A stretch of 64,000 nucleotides of DNA. It comes from Bifiguratus adelaidae (Eukaryota > Mucoromycota > Endogonomycetes > Endogonales). Positions 1 to 10,778 of the stretch are shown here, piece by piece (positions within the stretch are counted from its first letter, which is position 1; each line of letters begins with the position of its first letter). Both the position numbers and the translations under genes were made by a program. The notes beneath the pieces were generated by a model. It was given only the letters and a program-made list of their open reading frames with translations, was not told the origin of the DNA and did not search any database. The stretch lies in contig MVBO01000007.1 in NCBI GenBank assembly GCA_002261195.1, positions 72,542 to 136,541 of the forward strand, read 5' to 3'.

Positions 1-9
1 AAATGGACA

Positions 10-75
10 ATAAACGCGCGGCAAATATCAAAACCTTCCAAAACGAGACAGACGCGCGAAATATTGACGCGCTTG
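10..75 (+). promoter_or_regulatory. Cluster of ACGCG (MCB/E2F-like) motifs upstream of RECQL4
   Basis: Three ACGCG-containing words lie within 75 bases: near 14-20, near 52-62 (its complement reads TTTCGCGC, an E2F-type site) and near 66-73. They sit just ahead of the ATG at 87 that I prefer for the SLD2/RECQL4 gene. MBF (ACGCGT) and E2F sites drive G1/S replication genes in fungi and animals. The regulatory role here is inference. The window edge cuts the promoter, and an in-frame ATG at 3 would instead make this stretch coding. Confidence 0.4.
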
Positions 76-86
76 TTCCTCTTGTT

Positions 87-3000
87 ATGTCCGCAGTTGC
101 AGGTTCTCTGGTTGAGCTAAAGACAGAGATCAAGCAATGGGAACGTGCATTTCGCAAGGCTCACGGAAAGATCCCTAGCAAAGCCGATATTGACGCGTGC
201 CCGGACATTTTGCAGAAGTACAAGGAGTATCAAGCACTTAAGAAAAGCGGTCAGTCATCCACAAAAGCGGTAGAGAGTCAAAGGGGCCAGGGAGAGAATC
301 TCCCATCACCGGTGACGCCAAGACGACGGGCTTCTCTCCAAAAGCAGCAAAGTACATCCACAGACGGCGCAACGGACCTGCTGCGCACACCGACCAAGAG
401 GCGAGAGGTACCAAAAACCCCATCCAAGGCGAGAACGCCTCGCACACCACGTCACCTTAAGACACCTTCAAAAACATCCGCCACAGATACACCTACCACT
501 CCTTCTAGAACCCCGAAAACACCTTCCACGCCTTATCGTCATGATCTCGTCTTCCATGATTCTCTACTCATCTCACCTCCTCGTCCAAATCTCTTTTCCA
601 GTATTCACAACTCAGGGAAAGGAAGATTTCTCTTTTCGAAAGCATCAATGCGCTCACAGAGCTCCTTGATGCTGGTGAGCTCCCCAGTCAAACGTCGCAT
701 TCTGAAAGCACAGCAACAAGAAGAAGAGGCCGACCACTTGGGTACGGAAGGCGAAGAAATCGTTCTGCCTACTAAACGACCGCGATCCTTCTTGGCCAAG
801 GTGCAAACTGAGGTCGATGACGACGACGATCGTGCAAAACGACCTCGCCTCAGCAATATCCTCAACAAATCTGCGTCTAGTCCGGCCTTGTTCAATGAGT
901 TTGCGGTGAAACTTAAGTCTGCAGGGAACGACTCGGACGAGAGCGATAAAGCGACAATCCTACATTCAGGAGACGAATCTGAAGAGGAAAAGGAAAATGT
1001 CAAACAAGACGTTTCTGTTAAAGGGCGAGCCAAGAAGTCCATTAAAAGCACGAGTAGCTTTAAGCCTGTCAGCAACAATTTTGTGTCGCATCGTCTTTCC
1101 TCAAAGAATGGCGGCGGGCGAAAGGGTTGGAAGAAGAGGGGATTTTCTACCATGACAAAGTATGTTGCTACAACGATGTCGACAATGGATATTTATGTCG
1201 AAGCAGGTTTGACAAGAAGGCAAAAGTGGATCAATGGGCAGATGAAGTGACCAAGTTTCAACAACTTGATTTCGTGGATCCTAGTCGCGACATTGCACCA
1301 GCTACCCATGCTCCAACAAGTACAGCTACCACCAAAGTTGACGAGGTTGTCATTTTGCCTGAAGAGGAGACAGCACCGACTGGTTATTCCAGCATAAGCC
1401 AGAGATATGGAGACGTGGAGGGTAGCTGGATCGATATGCAAGAAAGAGATTCTCGCGTTTATGCTCACCCTGAAGCCATTGTCCGACGTGTCTTTAAGCT
1501 ACAGCAATTTCGGACAGGTACGTATGACGACGCATCCGCGCGAATTCCCGTTATTGACGATGTTGTAGGTCAACTGGAGGCCGTAGAAAAGATCCTCGCC
1601 GCCCAGCGTACCCTCGTATCCCTCCCCACCGGTGCCGGCAAGTCCTTGTGTTATCAATTACCTAGCTACATCATCTCAAATATCGATTCCTGGGGTCCTT
1701 CGTTGACATTGGTCATTTCGCCAACACTCTCACTCATGCAAGATCAAATCAGACAGCTGCCTCCAGAGCTCCCTGGTGTGTCTTGGAATTCCAAGGCAGG
1801 TACTACTATCCAGTGTTGTGAAGCCTCTAATGCTCATTTCTTTTATGTAGACGACGCTTGAGGGCATGAAGAGCCTCTGTCAAATGCTGGCCAACAACAC
1901 CTACAAGGTTCTTTTTATCACCCCAGAGAAGCTATCGACGCCAAGTTTCCTACGATTTTGCAAATCTGGCAAGATTCCTCCCATAAAATTGGTATGCATC
2001 GACGAAGCACATTGTCTTCTGGAGTGGTCCCATACCTTTCGGTAAGATACCAACTTCCCTAAGCCTAAATGCCGAGCTAATATTAACTGGAATAGTCCTT
2101 GCTACCGTCTATTGCCCGGCATCTTGAATGATCTTGATATACCCAGTATACTAGCCATGTCAGGCACACTGACAAACGATGGCAAGCGGACCCTTTGTGA
2201 CTTGTTAGATATCGACCCAGAAAGCGGAGTCGTCGAGCACAAGGAATTGGGTGCCAACTTGCGCTTATCGTGCTCTCATGAACCAGAACAGTAAGTGGCC
2301 AAAGCCGTACACAAATTTAAGATTTCTGATTGGCTCTTTAGATATAGGGAACAAGCCTTGTTAGACAAACTCAAAGAGGCGCCTTTTGCGAACTTGACTT
2401 CAATTCTCATCTACGTCTCTAGAAAGGTAGGCAGCAACTTGGTTATCATAGGCAATGTAACTGAAATGGTGTAGGAAATTGCAAATGCTCTCGCCAAAAC
2501 TCTACAGATCCGCGGCTACTCTGCAGATGCCTACCACTCTGACAAAACAAGCGAAGAACGTGAACGTTTACAGCAGGATTTTTTGAATGGAGGTATCCGC
2601 ATCCTCGTGGCGACCGTTGCTTTCAGCATGGGCTTCAACAAACTTGATTTGCGTTCTGTTATCCATTACAATATGCCATCGAGTTTAGAGCAATATGTTC
2701 AGGTATGTTTGTCTGTCCCCCTTCGGAAAATCTCTTATTCCACCGTCAGGAAATTAGCCGCTGTGGACGGGATGGCGCTGAAGCCTATTGCCACTTGTTT
2801 TTCCACGATTTTGAGGCGCTGCGATGGCGAAACTATCAGCTCGCCTATAGGTTGGAGGATAGCATGGTTCAACAAATTGCCGTGGCACTGCTCCAAGGCG
2901 ACAGCCATCAGGACCGTTGCAAGCCAAAGTCACTAATGACGCGCAGTCAGGATGGAACGCAGACACTTATCGTGGCACACGAGAAGCTCGCTCAAGAATT

Positions 3001-4110
3001 CGGCATTGACCAACAATGGGTTCTTACTATACTAGATTATCTACAGGCCGATTCGTCAAAATTTTTGACGATGAGCTCAAGTGAGTTTTACATTCGTGCA
3101 TTGAGGAATGTCTGTGGGGCATCTGCTCAACTATCTCGCAGAAACCTACAAAGAATGTCACATATATGTCACCAAACGATCCATGGAAGAATTTCTCAAC
3201 AAACACGCAGATCTGGAAGATGTATTCAAACTGGCATTTGCTTCCGACAATAAACGACAGGGCGTCTACCTCGGCCGCGCTCCAAAAGGTGCTTACATTT
3301 TCGATACCCAAAAGGTGGGATTGATGTTGCCTTTTCCCGTGCTCCTTCTCATTACAATTCTAGATGTGCAAATTGCTGCGTCTTTCTTTTGAACAGCTGG
3401 CCGAACGGCTGCAGGAGTTGAACAGAGAGATTCGATTCGAATTTCACGTTCCCGCCGTTGTGCTAGAAGTATCTGGGTCGGAAAGTGACTCTGAGGAGGC
3501 TTACGAAGGGTTCATGGAAGCCGTGTTGGACCGACTTGTCGAGAAAGTGCGTGAATGTGAAGCCAGGCGGGTCTACCGGATCGATGCCTTGTACGCTGCT
3601 GTCAAGATGGCCAGCGAAAGCTACCATGATCCGGAAAGCCTCTTGCGAGACGGAATCACAGCGTACTTTGAAAATCCGAAAGACGATGGGACACCCGAGC
3701 AACACGGTGTCCTGCATCATCTCAAGGTTAAATGTGACGACATGTAAGTCAGCTTTGGCATTGACAATAGTTTGCTAAGTTCCACAATAGGGAGCCCGAG
3801 GTGGAACAAGCTGTAACAGAATTTATCCGTCGTCATGGCCTGGCTGTTGGCGGTAAGTGATGGGATTACCCCTCGGTATAAATTGACATTGACATCCTTT
3901 GCAGCCCGTGCAATAGCGCGTATACTGCACGGAATTCCAAGCGGTAAAGATGGCTATCAAGTATGGTATGTGCACAAGCGTAAGGTTTATAAACTGCTCA
4001 TATTTGAATCTAGGGATCGAGATGCTTGGAAGCGTTGCGAGCAATACGATCTCGGCCGGACGATCGCTGCGATCCACAAAGCGCAACAAAAGTATGCAAG
4101 GGAATTGTAA
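87..4110 (+). CDS. RECQL4: RECQL4-type DNA helicase with SLD2-like N-terminal domain
   Basis: This protein acts in replication initiation (SLD2 role) and is a 3'-5' RecQ helicase. The N-terminus carries the SLD2/RECQL4 motif [19 protein letters not shown], followed by a dense run of SP/TP sites (residues ~100-155). The helicase core has [14 protein letters not shown] (Walker A, ~496), DEAH (~604) and a motif VI reading [10 protein letters not shown] (~787). The C-terminal RECQL4-specific region includes [11 protein letters not shown] and a tail ending in YAREL. I place eleven introns: 1160-1206, 1796-1850, 2042-2095, 2291-2341, 2427-2474, 2703-2749, 3081-3141, 3315-3363, 3744-3790, 3853-3904 and 3966-4013. 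Their removal leaves an open frame of 1154 codons. The 1796-1850 intron has a GC donor; a GT donor at 1778 is the alternative. I chose the ATG at 87 because SLD2 domains start close to the initiator Met; an in-frame ATG at 3 is possible. Human RECQL4 aligns along the whole length by eye. Confidence 0.9.
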
Positions 4111-4327
4111 ATGAAACTTGATCAATAGACAAGGAGACAATGCACAATAAAGCCTACGCACCAAGATCCATTCAGATACTGCATGTTCGTTTCAAAAGGA
4201 GGCGTGTTGAAACCGGTGAAAGCGGCGCAGTCTCCCAAAAGGGGCGATTCCTTCCTTATTTGGCAGCACATGTGAGTGCAAGTCGGCAAGGCTTCTCTTC
4301 CGCCAATCTCCCCTCTCTCTCTTTCTC

Positions 4328-7247
4328 ATGCCGCATAACTGTTGTCGCGCTCTCACGTTTCAGGACTCTCACTCTGCTAGCGTCGGGAAGTTTCACTCCG
4401 CAGGAGCTCTGACTCACTATGCTCCAAGCAGAGTCATTGAACCTGTTCATGAGGGTAAGTGTGATTGCACGGTCTAACGTCTTTAATGGCCATCGTACTG
4501 ACGGTATTGTCTGTCTCATAGACATAACGATCCAAGTTGACGACATTAAATCTAGAAGCTGCCGGATAAAGGTGGAGACTACTTTCAAGGGCTACGGGAA
4601 TCTTCAAAGCACAGCCGAGCGTTCCAGCATATCTTTGAATGGTATCGGCTTCATTGACCTCAAGGTCACGGGTGATGGGGTCTCTTCCCATTACGATGGG
4701 AAGATAATTCAGCTTGTTTGGAAGACACCGTTCAAAGCGGACACGATTAGGAAGGTCACCATCGAATACATTGTCAAGGATCCGGTCTCGGGCTTATTCT
4801 TCAGTCGCGATGAGGAGACCGCTAATCATGACGACTTTGTCATCACAGATCACGAAACGGAAAAGTAAGATATTTCCGTGGCTGCGACGCGCTTGCTGAC
4901 GAGGTGTAGGGCACGATACTGGTTAGCCTGCGTAGACTATCCGGCCGTGCGGACCACTTTGACTTTCCATATCACGGCCCCAGAGAGATATATCTCTATG
5001 GCTAACGGCAAGTTTGAGGGCGATGAAACGCACAATGGCATGAAGACCACTCACTGGAAGCTTGATTATCCTTGGTAAGCAGCAAAGGTCATATTCATCT
5101 TTATTTTACTGAGTTTGTCCTTAGCCCATCCTACCTCTTGGCCTGGGCTGCAGGTGACTTGGTTGAGGTCGACGATGGTGAAGTGGATGGTATGCCTATC
5201 AAATACTATGCGGCAAAGTCCATTAGGGTAGAAGATTTGAAGAGAACCTTTGATATTACACCCAAGATGGTGCGATGGCTTCAAGACAAGGTCGGCTACA
5301 AGTTTCCGTGGCCCAAATACTACCAGATTGCTCTGCCTAGCCTTCAAGGTGCTATGGAAGATATCTCTCTCGTGACTTGGAACGACAGTTCCGTCATGGA
5401 CGAGACATTTGCTCGCGAATTCAAGCCTGTAATAGACGACGTCAACGTGCACGAAATGGGCCACACCTACTTTGGTGACTTGCTCGTTATTCGTAACTTT
5501 GAACATGCTTGGCTCAAGGAGAGTTGGGCAACTTATATCGAATGCTGCTGGAACGAGGATCAATATGGCAGAGACGCATTGGAAGCCAAGATGCTGGAGA
5601 ACGCCAACTCGTATTTCGAAGAGACAAAACGCTACATGCGACCCATTGTCTCCAACAGATACGATCATTCTTGGGATCTTTTCGATATGCATTTGTACCC
5701 TGGTGGAGCATGGCGTATTCACATGCTTCGGAAGATGATGGGCGATGAGGCCTTCTGGACTGGGGTCAAAGATTACGTGAAACGCTTTGCTACCAAAACG
5801 GTTCAAACCGCAGATTTCCAGGCTGCTCTCGAGGAAACCTCTGGTTTGAATCTCACACGCTTTTTTGAGGAATGGATTCACTCCAAGGGCTACCCAACGT
5901 TCACTGGCTCGTACAACTTCTCAGAACAGACAAACACCCTCAAGATTAGCTTGGAGCAAACGCAAGTATCCCATGAAGTTCCATTGTTTGGCCTCACATT
6001 CGAAATCAATGTGGTTGATACAAAGGGACAAAATCATCTTCTGGAGCTTGTCTTCGACCGAGAACAAAAGGTTCACGCCTTCCTCCCGCTGGAAAAAGGC
6101 GTCTCGCCTGCCTACATTGAGCTCGATCCCGAGATGAAGTTACTCTTCTCGATAAGCATGAGCGCTGACGAAAGCGTGCTTATTAAGACTGCCAGCGGTG
6201 CCAAGAATGTCTTTAGTCGTCTTTGGGCCTATAGGGAACTGATCAAGGCAGGTGGCGCCAACGCTATGGATAATGTTGAAAAGCTCAGTGTTAAGGAAAG
6301 AGTCGGGGTTTGCCGGGCACAAGGTAAGCATAGGAGAAACAATTCGGTGTAATTTGCTCATCACAATCGCAGTCGGTGATGCTCTTGCAACTCATCGTAG
6401 TGCTCGCGCTCTGCAAGTACTTTCCACGCTGATGAAGGCGGAGCAAGATCCAGTTGCCTTTTGGCAATTGTTGGCCAATTGTCGTGTAAGGGATCCACAT
6501 GTTCGCGAAGCCTTGTTGGAGATCATAGATAGACCTGATGTCGCCTATCGAAGTCTCAACCTGGTACTCACAGCATTGGCTGTACAACGTAACCCCAAGG
6601 ATATTGAGCTCCTGTTGAAGATCGCCAAGGATGACTCCAAGATTGGTATGCATGGTCTCATTAGGAGAGGCGCTTTGCAAGGTATGAAGAAGCTGCGATA
6701 AGCACTATGCCTGCCTAATGTTCTATTCGACTTCAGCTCTTTGTATGCATGGCAGCGAAGAGACTTACTCTTATGCCATTAGCCGCCTTGAGCCCGGCCT
6801 TGAGCACTTCCGTGCCCGCGAAGGTCTTGTGCTCAGTCTCAAGGAAGGTTTTGATTATCAAGAGAAGCGCTTGCGAAAGCGCACCGTCGATGAGCTTGGT
6901 AAATCGCCCTGGCGATACCGCATTGTGCCATTGCCTAATCGTTCCTCATAGAAACTCTGTTGGCCCACGATGATTGGCGGACGCGTAGAGCAGCCTTCTT
7001 CACGCTAGTGGCGCTCAATCAAACGCAATTGACTGACGCTTTGGAGGCGTCTTTGTCAACTTTCTCGCATGATTTGCTTACACCTTTCCAAAAGGGGCTC
7101 AAGTCCCTCTTATCTGGGGAAGGAGGTGACGTCTCCGAAGTGAAGGCGTTGAAGGAGCAAGTTGCCAAGCTTGAGGAGAGGCTCAAGAAGCTAGAGACAG
7201 CGGAGGTGGAGAAGGTTGCTCAACGAAAGGCAGAAAAGAACGAGTAA
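4328..7247 (+). CDS. M1-family zinc aminopeptidase with C-terminal HEAT-like repeats
   Basis: This is a gluzincin metallopeptidase expected to remove N-terminal residues from peptides. The zinc site HEMGH lies near residue 321 (5449-5463) and is followed 18 residues later by the third ligand Glu in LKES. The exopeptidase motif reads GAMED rather than the usual GAMEN (~287). The downstream Tyr lies in YPGGAWRIHML. Helical HEAT-like repeats follow (~570-800), and a charged coiled coil rich in Lys and Glu ends the protein. The start at 4328 is supported because the frame upstream of the first intron reads HYAPSRVIEPVHE, a conserved N-terminal feature of bacterial-type M1 enzymes. I place introns at 4455-4521, 4865-4909, 5075-5124, 6324-6372, 6682-6736 and 6899-6951, giving 866 codons in frame. 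There is no signal peptide, so it is probably cytosolic. A pyrimidine-rich tract precedes the ATG. Confidence 0.88.
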
Positions 7248-7313
7248 CTAATATGGTGTCGTTTCTCCTGCGTTTTTTATTTGAATACAATACAAATGAA
7301 CATGTCCTCAATT

Positions 7314-10096
7314 TCAGACAAGTACCCAGTCACGGCTTCCCTGAGCCAAATTGAGCACGCTATCCTCCATCCTTGTTTCCATATCTACATCATCCTCCAT
7401 ATCCTGATCTCCCATTTTGAAACCAGTCATCACTTGAGATAAGTCGCAGAAGTCGCTTTCAGAAATAGTGCTCTCGAAACGCTGTTGTGTCATGTCGGCA
7501 GGCATGGAAGCATGATTCGATTTGGGGTTATTCAAGGTGGCAAAACTTCGGAGGATGTCTTTGGCATAGCTCATGGCATCGACCACGACTCCATTGGCTC
7601 CCACACCGGGACGATTGGCAGATGGCTCCCGTGGTGTGGAAGCAGGCTGTGACTGGGAGAAGGGCGAGTCTGACTTGAAGATAGGCGTGGACCCGGTGGT
7701 GCTGGGAGATGGAGCTATATCGGGGACCGTCGTGAGTGAGCCTTGTCGATTTGCCTTGATATCGCCATTCTCATTAGCTGGTGCCGTCGCTGTATTACCA
7801 GATTGCTTAACAATTTGGATGGAATTGTTCATTCCGCCGTCACTCTTGATCGCTCCCAGAGTTTGTTGTGCTTGTTGTTGCTTTTGACTAGCGAGAGCAG
7901 CAACCTGCTGAACTTGAGACTTGTCATTCTTCAGATTGGCGTCGGGAGCCATGGTTTGAGCGTTCGACATTTGTTGCTGCTGCTGTTGTATCAATGCTTG
8001 CTTTGTGCTTTGCACATACTGGGCGTACATGGCCCTGAGCTGTGCGGGAGATATGGCTGTGATCGGTGCTTGGCCACGAGCAAGCCTTTGCATATACAAT
8101 TGTAATTGATGAGCTTGAGGGGGTAACCTTTGCGCAATAGCCAGGGGTATACCAGACGACACTGCCGCATTGATGGCAGCTTGCGTATCGCTTTCCGAGA
8201 GTTGAATTGGAGGTCGCTGTTGCGACGTGGTGGCCGTAGGCTCCTGTTTAGCTTGATTTGGAAATGGTTGTGGTGTTTGACGAGGCGATGGAGCTGTAAG
8301 ATCAATAGCGACAGGTTCGGATTTAGGCACCACCGGTGTCTCAGAAGTAGAGGCAGTGGTCGTAGGCTGCGATTTGCTCAATTTGCGCGGTGGCAGCTTA
8401 AGATCAATAGATCCGCCCTTCACTGGGATCGAGCTCTCGGCTGAGATACCATCAGCGTTGGAGGTATCGGGTACTTGGTTGGATTCTTTCAAAAACTTCA
8501 TCCATTGAGAATTTGGCCCTTGTGCATTCAATTGTGTCTGCACGTATTGATAATACTTTTGAAAGTGTTCACGTAACTTTGGCAATGCTGACGGGGTGAT
8601 GAGATATTTGCCTTGGGACAAGGCCTCAAGCTGACTCTTCACTGTGAACTTGAGCGTGATGAGTTTTTTTGTAGCTTCGACGTTATCAGCCAAGGCGAGA
8701 AAAACCGGCAGTAGAGAGTCGATCTTGTTGTACATGGGCAAGAGCTGGTTACAGAAGCTGCGAATTTGCTCCTTATCGTTATCAGATAGATCTGTCAACT
8801 CTGATGGACGCATAAAAGCAGCGGCAACTTCTTGCTGATACTGACTGACTCGAGCACGCGCTTGTTCGTATTGTTGCTGGACAGTACCCGTAGCCGGCGG
8901 TCTCGCTTGGTTTGTCATGCCCTGGACATTGTTACCGGCAGCTTGCGATGCCATTTGCAAGAGCTCAGGCGACTGTTGCGTCATTTGACCGGCTTGACCC
9001 TGCATAGCTGCATTCTTCTTTTGCTGCTGTAGGCGCGCCATTTGTTGCTGCTGCAGCAATGCGACACGTTGCTGTGGAGTAAGGTTCGGATTGTTTTGGA
9101 TATTTTGCATAGTCAGCGCAGATGCAGCGTTGTCGTCATTGCTGGATATCGACACCGGAGGGCTCGGAGCAGCGATACCCTGCATTTGAACAGCTGTTGT
9201 GATGGCCATAGTTGGTTGTTGCTTTCCATTATTCGCAAGATTGTTTTGCTGCTGTTGAGCTTGTAGTTGTGAGTGAGCCTGTTGTCGTTGAAGTAACAAC
9301 AATTGCCGTTGCTGAGGATTCAGATTGGCTAGAGCTTGAGGATTTATTCCCATGGCTTGCAAAGTCGCCAATTGTGCTTGAATTTGCTGCGGTGTTAACT
9401 GGGGACGTCCTTGGCCTTGCTGAGGTTGCTGTGCATTTTGCTGTTGTGGCTGTTGCTGTTGTTGTTGTGGGCGGACTTGATTGATCTGATTAACAACATT
9501 GGTCATGTTTGCATTCTGCATTTGATTAGCCTGGGATTGTTGAGCCTGCCGTTGCTGCTGAAGCTGACGTTGTTGAGCAGCAAGTTGCATCATTTGCTGA
9601 GCATTAAGCTGAGGTCGTCCCTGACCTTGCTGCGCAGCTTGGAGAGCTTGAAGTTGCTGCAATTGGGAGAAGTTGGACATTTGAACGTTTCCGCCTGCTG
9701 GATTGTTGCCCTGGAGCGCGTTCAAGTTGGCAGCTCCTGGCATAGCTGCATTCAGATTCCCAGATACCGCAGCCGAACTTTGTTGCTGTTGCAACTGTTT
9801 GGCCTTGAGCTGTTGAAACTTGCGCTGATACTGCTGCAGATACTCATTCTACGCACGTTGAGCCATCTGTTGTTCCCTTGAGCAGGCTGCTTACCTTTGA
9901 GTTTGAGCGACTAAACACTGTTGATTCAAACTGCCTTGCAACCACCAAGATCTGCTGCTCCGGCGTTTGGGGACTCAACACCTTGAGCTGTTGTGCTCTA
10001 AACACTGTCAGATACGCTCTCTAGCCTCTTCACTTACACTTGAGCAATAAGCCGTGTCCGTTCTTGAGCACTCAGATCGCTCTCTCGCCAGTCCAT
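7314..10096 (-). CDS. MED15: Mediator tail subunit 15 (KIX domain, glutamine-rich)
   Basis: MED15 is the Mediator tail subunit that binds activators through its KIX domain. The first two short exons give MDWRESDLSAQERTRLIAQ and then FESTVFSRSNSKNEYLQQY, the pattern of a MED15 KIX helix bundle (residues ~3-70). A very long Gln/Asn/Ala-rich region follows, then a conserved helical segment (FMRPSELTDLSDNDKEQI and KLREHFQKYYQYVQTQL), a Pro/Ser-rich linker, and an acidic C-terminus. Two introns, 9998-10037 (40 nt) and 9849-9894 (46 nt), leave 898 codons in frame. The large exon alone lacks the KIX domain and could be mistaken for a generic Q-rich protein. Its start codon overlaps that of a divergent small gene at 10095/10104. 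The KIX assignment is by pattern, not by search. Confidence 0.82.
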
Positions 10097-10103
10097 GTCT
10101 CTT

Positions 10104-10468
10104 ATGCAACGCGTAAAGGTATTCAGTCCGCGGTTGAGTGCAGGCTTAAAGACCTCTGCGAGCGCGGTGAGTGCCCAGACAAGGTATGCACTTGCTGATT
10201 GGGAGTCTAGTATGGACTACGCGACAATCTGCGACAAAAGCTGCAGCAGACAGCAGAGTACCTTGACCACAAGAAGACCGAGTTTTCAGACAAGGCGCAG
10301 GCAGCGGGTGAAGAAGCAGTGGACGAGGTAGTGGAAGAGACGGAACAAGTAGCAGCAGAGGAAGAGATTGCAGACGACGAACAGACGCTGGAAGAGTTGG
10401 CTAGGAAAGCCGAAGCGTTTATCAAGCAAGAGGAAGAAGCGTTGGCAAGAAAGAACAAGCAGGTCTAG
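10104..10468 (+). CDS. Small coiled-coil protein with presequence-like N-terminus, function unknown
   Basis: I do not recognise this gene. Exon 1 (to 10166) encodes MQRVKVFSPRLSAGLKTSAS plus Ala, a basic, Ser-rich, acid-free segment resembling a mitochondrial targeting sequence. A 44-nt intron (10167-10210, GTGAGT...TAG) joins in frame to an 85-residue helical stretch very rich in Glu, Ala, Gln and Lys, ending in KNKQV. The total is 106 residues. It is probably a soluble coiled coil in the mitochondrial matrix or inner membrane space, but that is inference. An in-frame ATG lies 9 bases upstream at 10095 and overlaps the MED15 start codon on the other strand. No homologous family comes to mind. 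Confidence 0.5.
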
Positions 10469-10778
10469 AGTATTGGAGCGGAGAAGCGTGCGGAGGTGTG
10501 GTCAGGATGCGCAATCTGTCTGTCTCTAGTGCCATGACCACGGTGGTGCTGGTTGTATACTTTAGCCCAATGACACGATCACATCCCCGTATTCATGTTT
10601 GTTCAATATACGCCATAAAGCATACTACTCTATCGGATCAAGGACACTGCCATGGATTGCGGCCACACATGGATGTGGTAGCTCATTGTCTCTAGTATAT
10701 CAGCGCTTCTTCCTTTGAAACTCTAGAGACGCTATTGATTCTGCTGCGCCTTTTATCTCTCTTTAATCCTTTACGTGC
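10469..10778. other. Intergenic interval between small coiled-coil gene and flavoprotein
   Basis: This stretch of about 310 bases shows no convincing coding exon. A short open frame at 10498-10695 has no recognisable protein character. It presumably holds the 3' end of the small gene and the promoter of the flavoprotein at 10779. I see no tRNA-like fold or obvious TATA element. Confidence 0.5.

Noticed and set aside
3-86. Extra 28 codons at the RECQL4 N-terminus
   Set aside because: The SLD2 domain normally begins near the first Met, and this stretch is full of MCB/E2F-like motifs, which fits promoter sequence better. It remains possible.
5066-5881. 271-codon reverse-strand open frame inside the M1 peptidase
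   Set aside because: It lies opposite a well-conserved enzyme exon and has no recognisable protein character.
9400-9660. CAG/CAA-like repeated sequence as a candidate repeat element
   Set aside because: It is the imperfect Gln-coding region of MED15, not a separate repeat or array.
7487-9881. Many forward frames opposite MED15
   Set aside because: They are Leu-rich translations of the complement of Gln codons.
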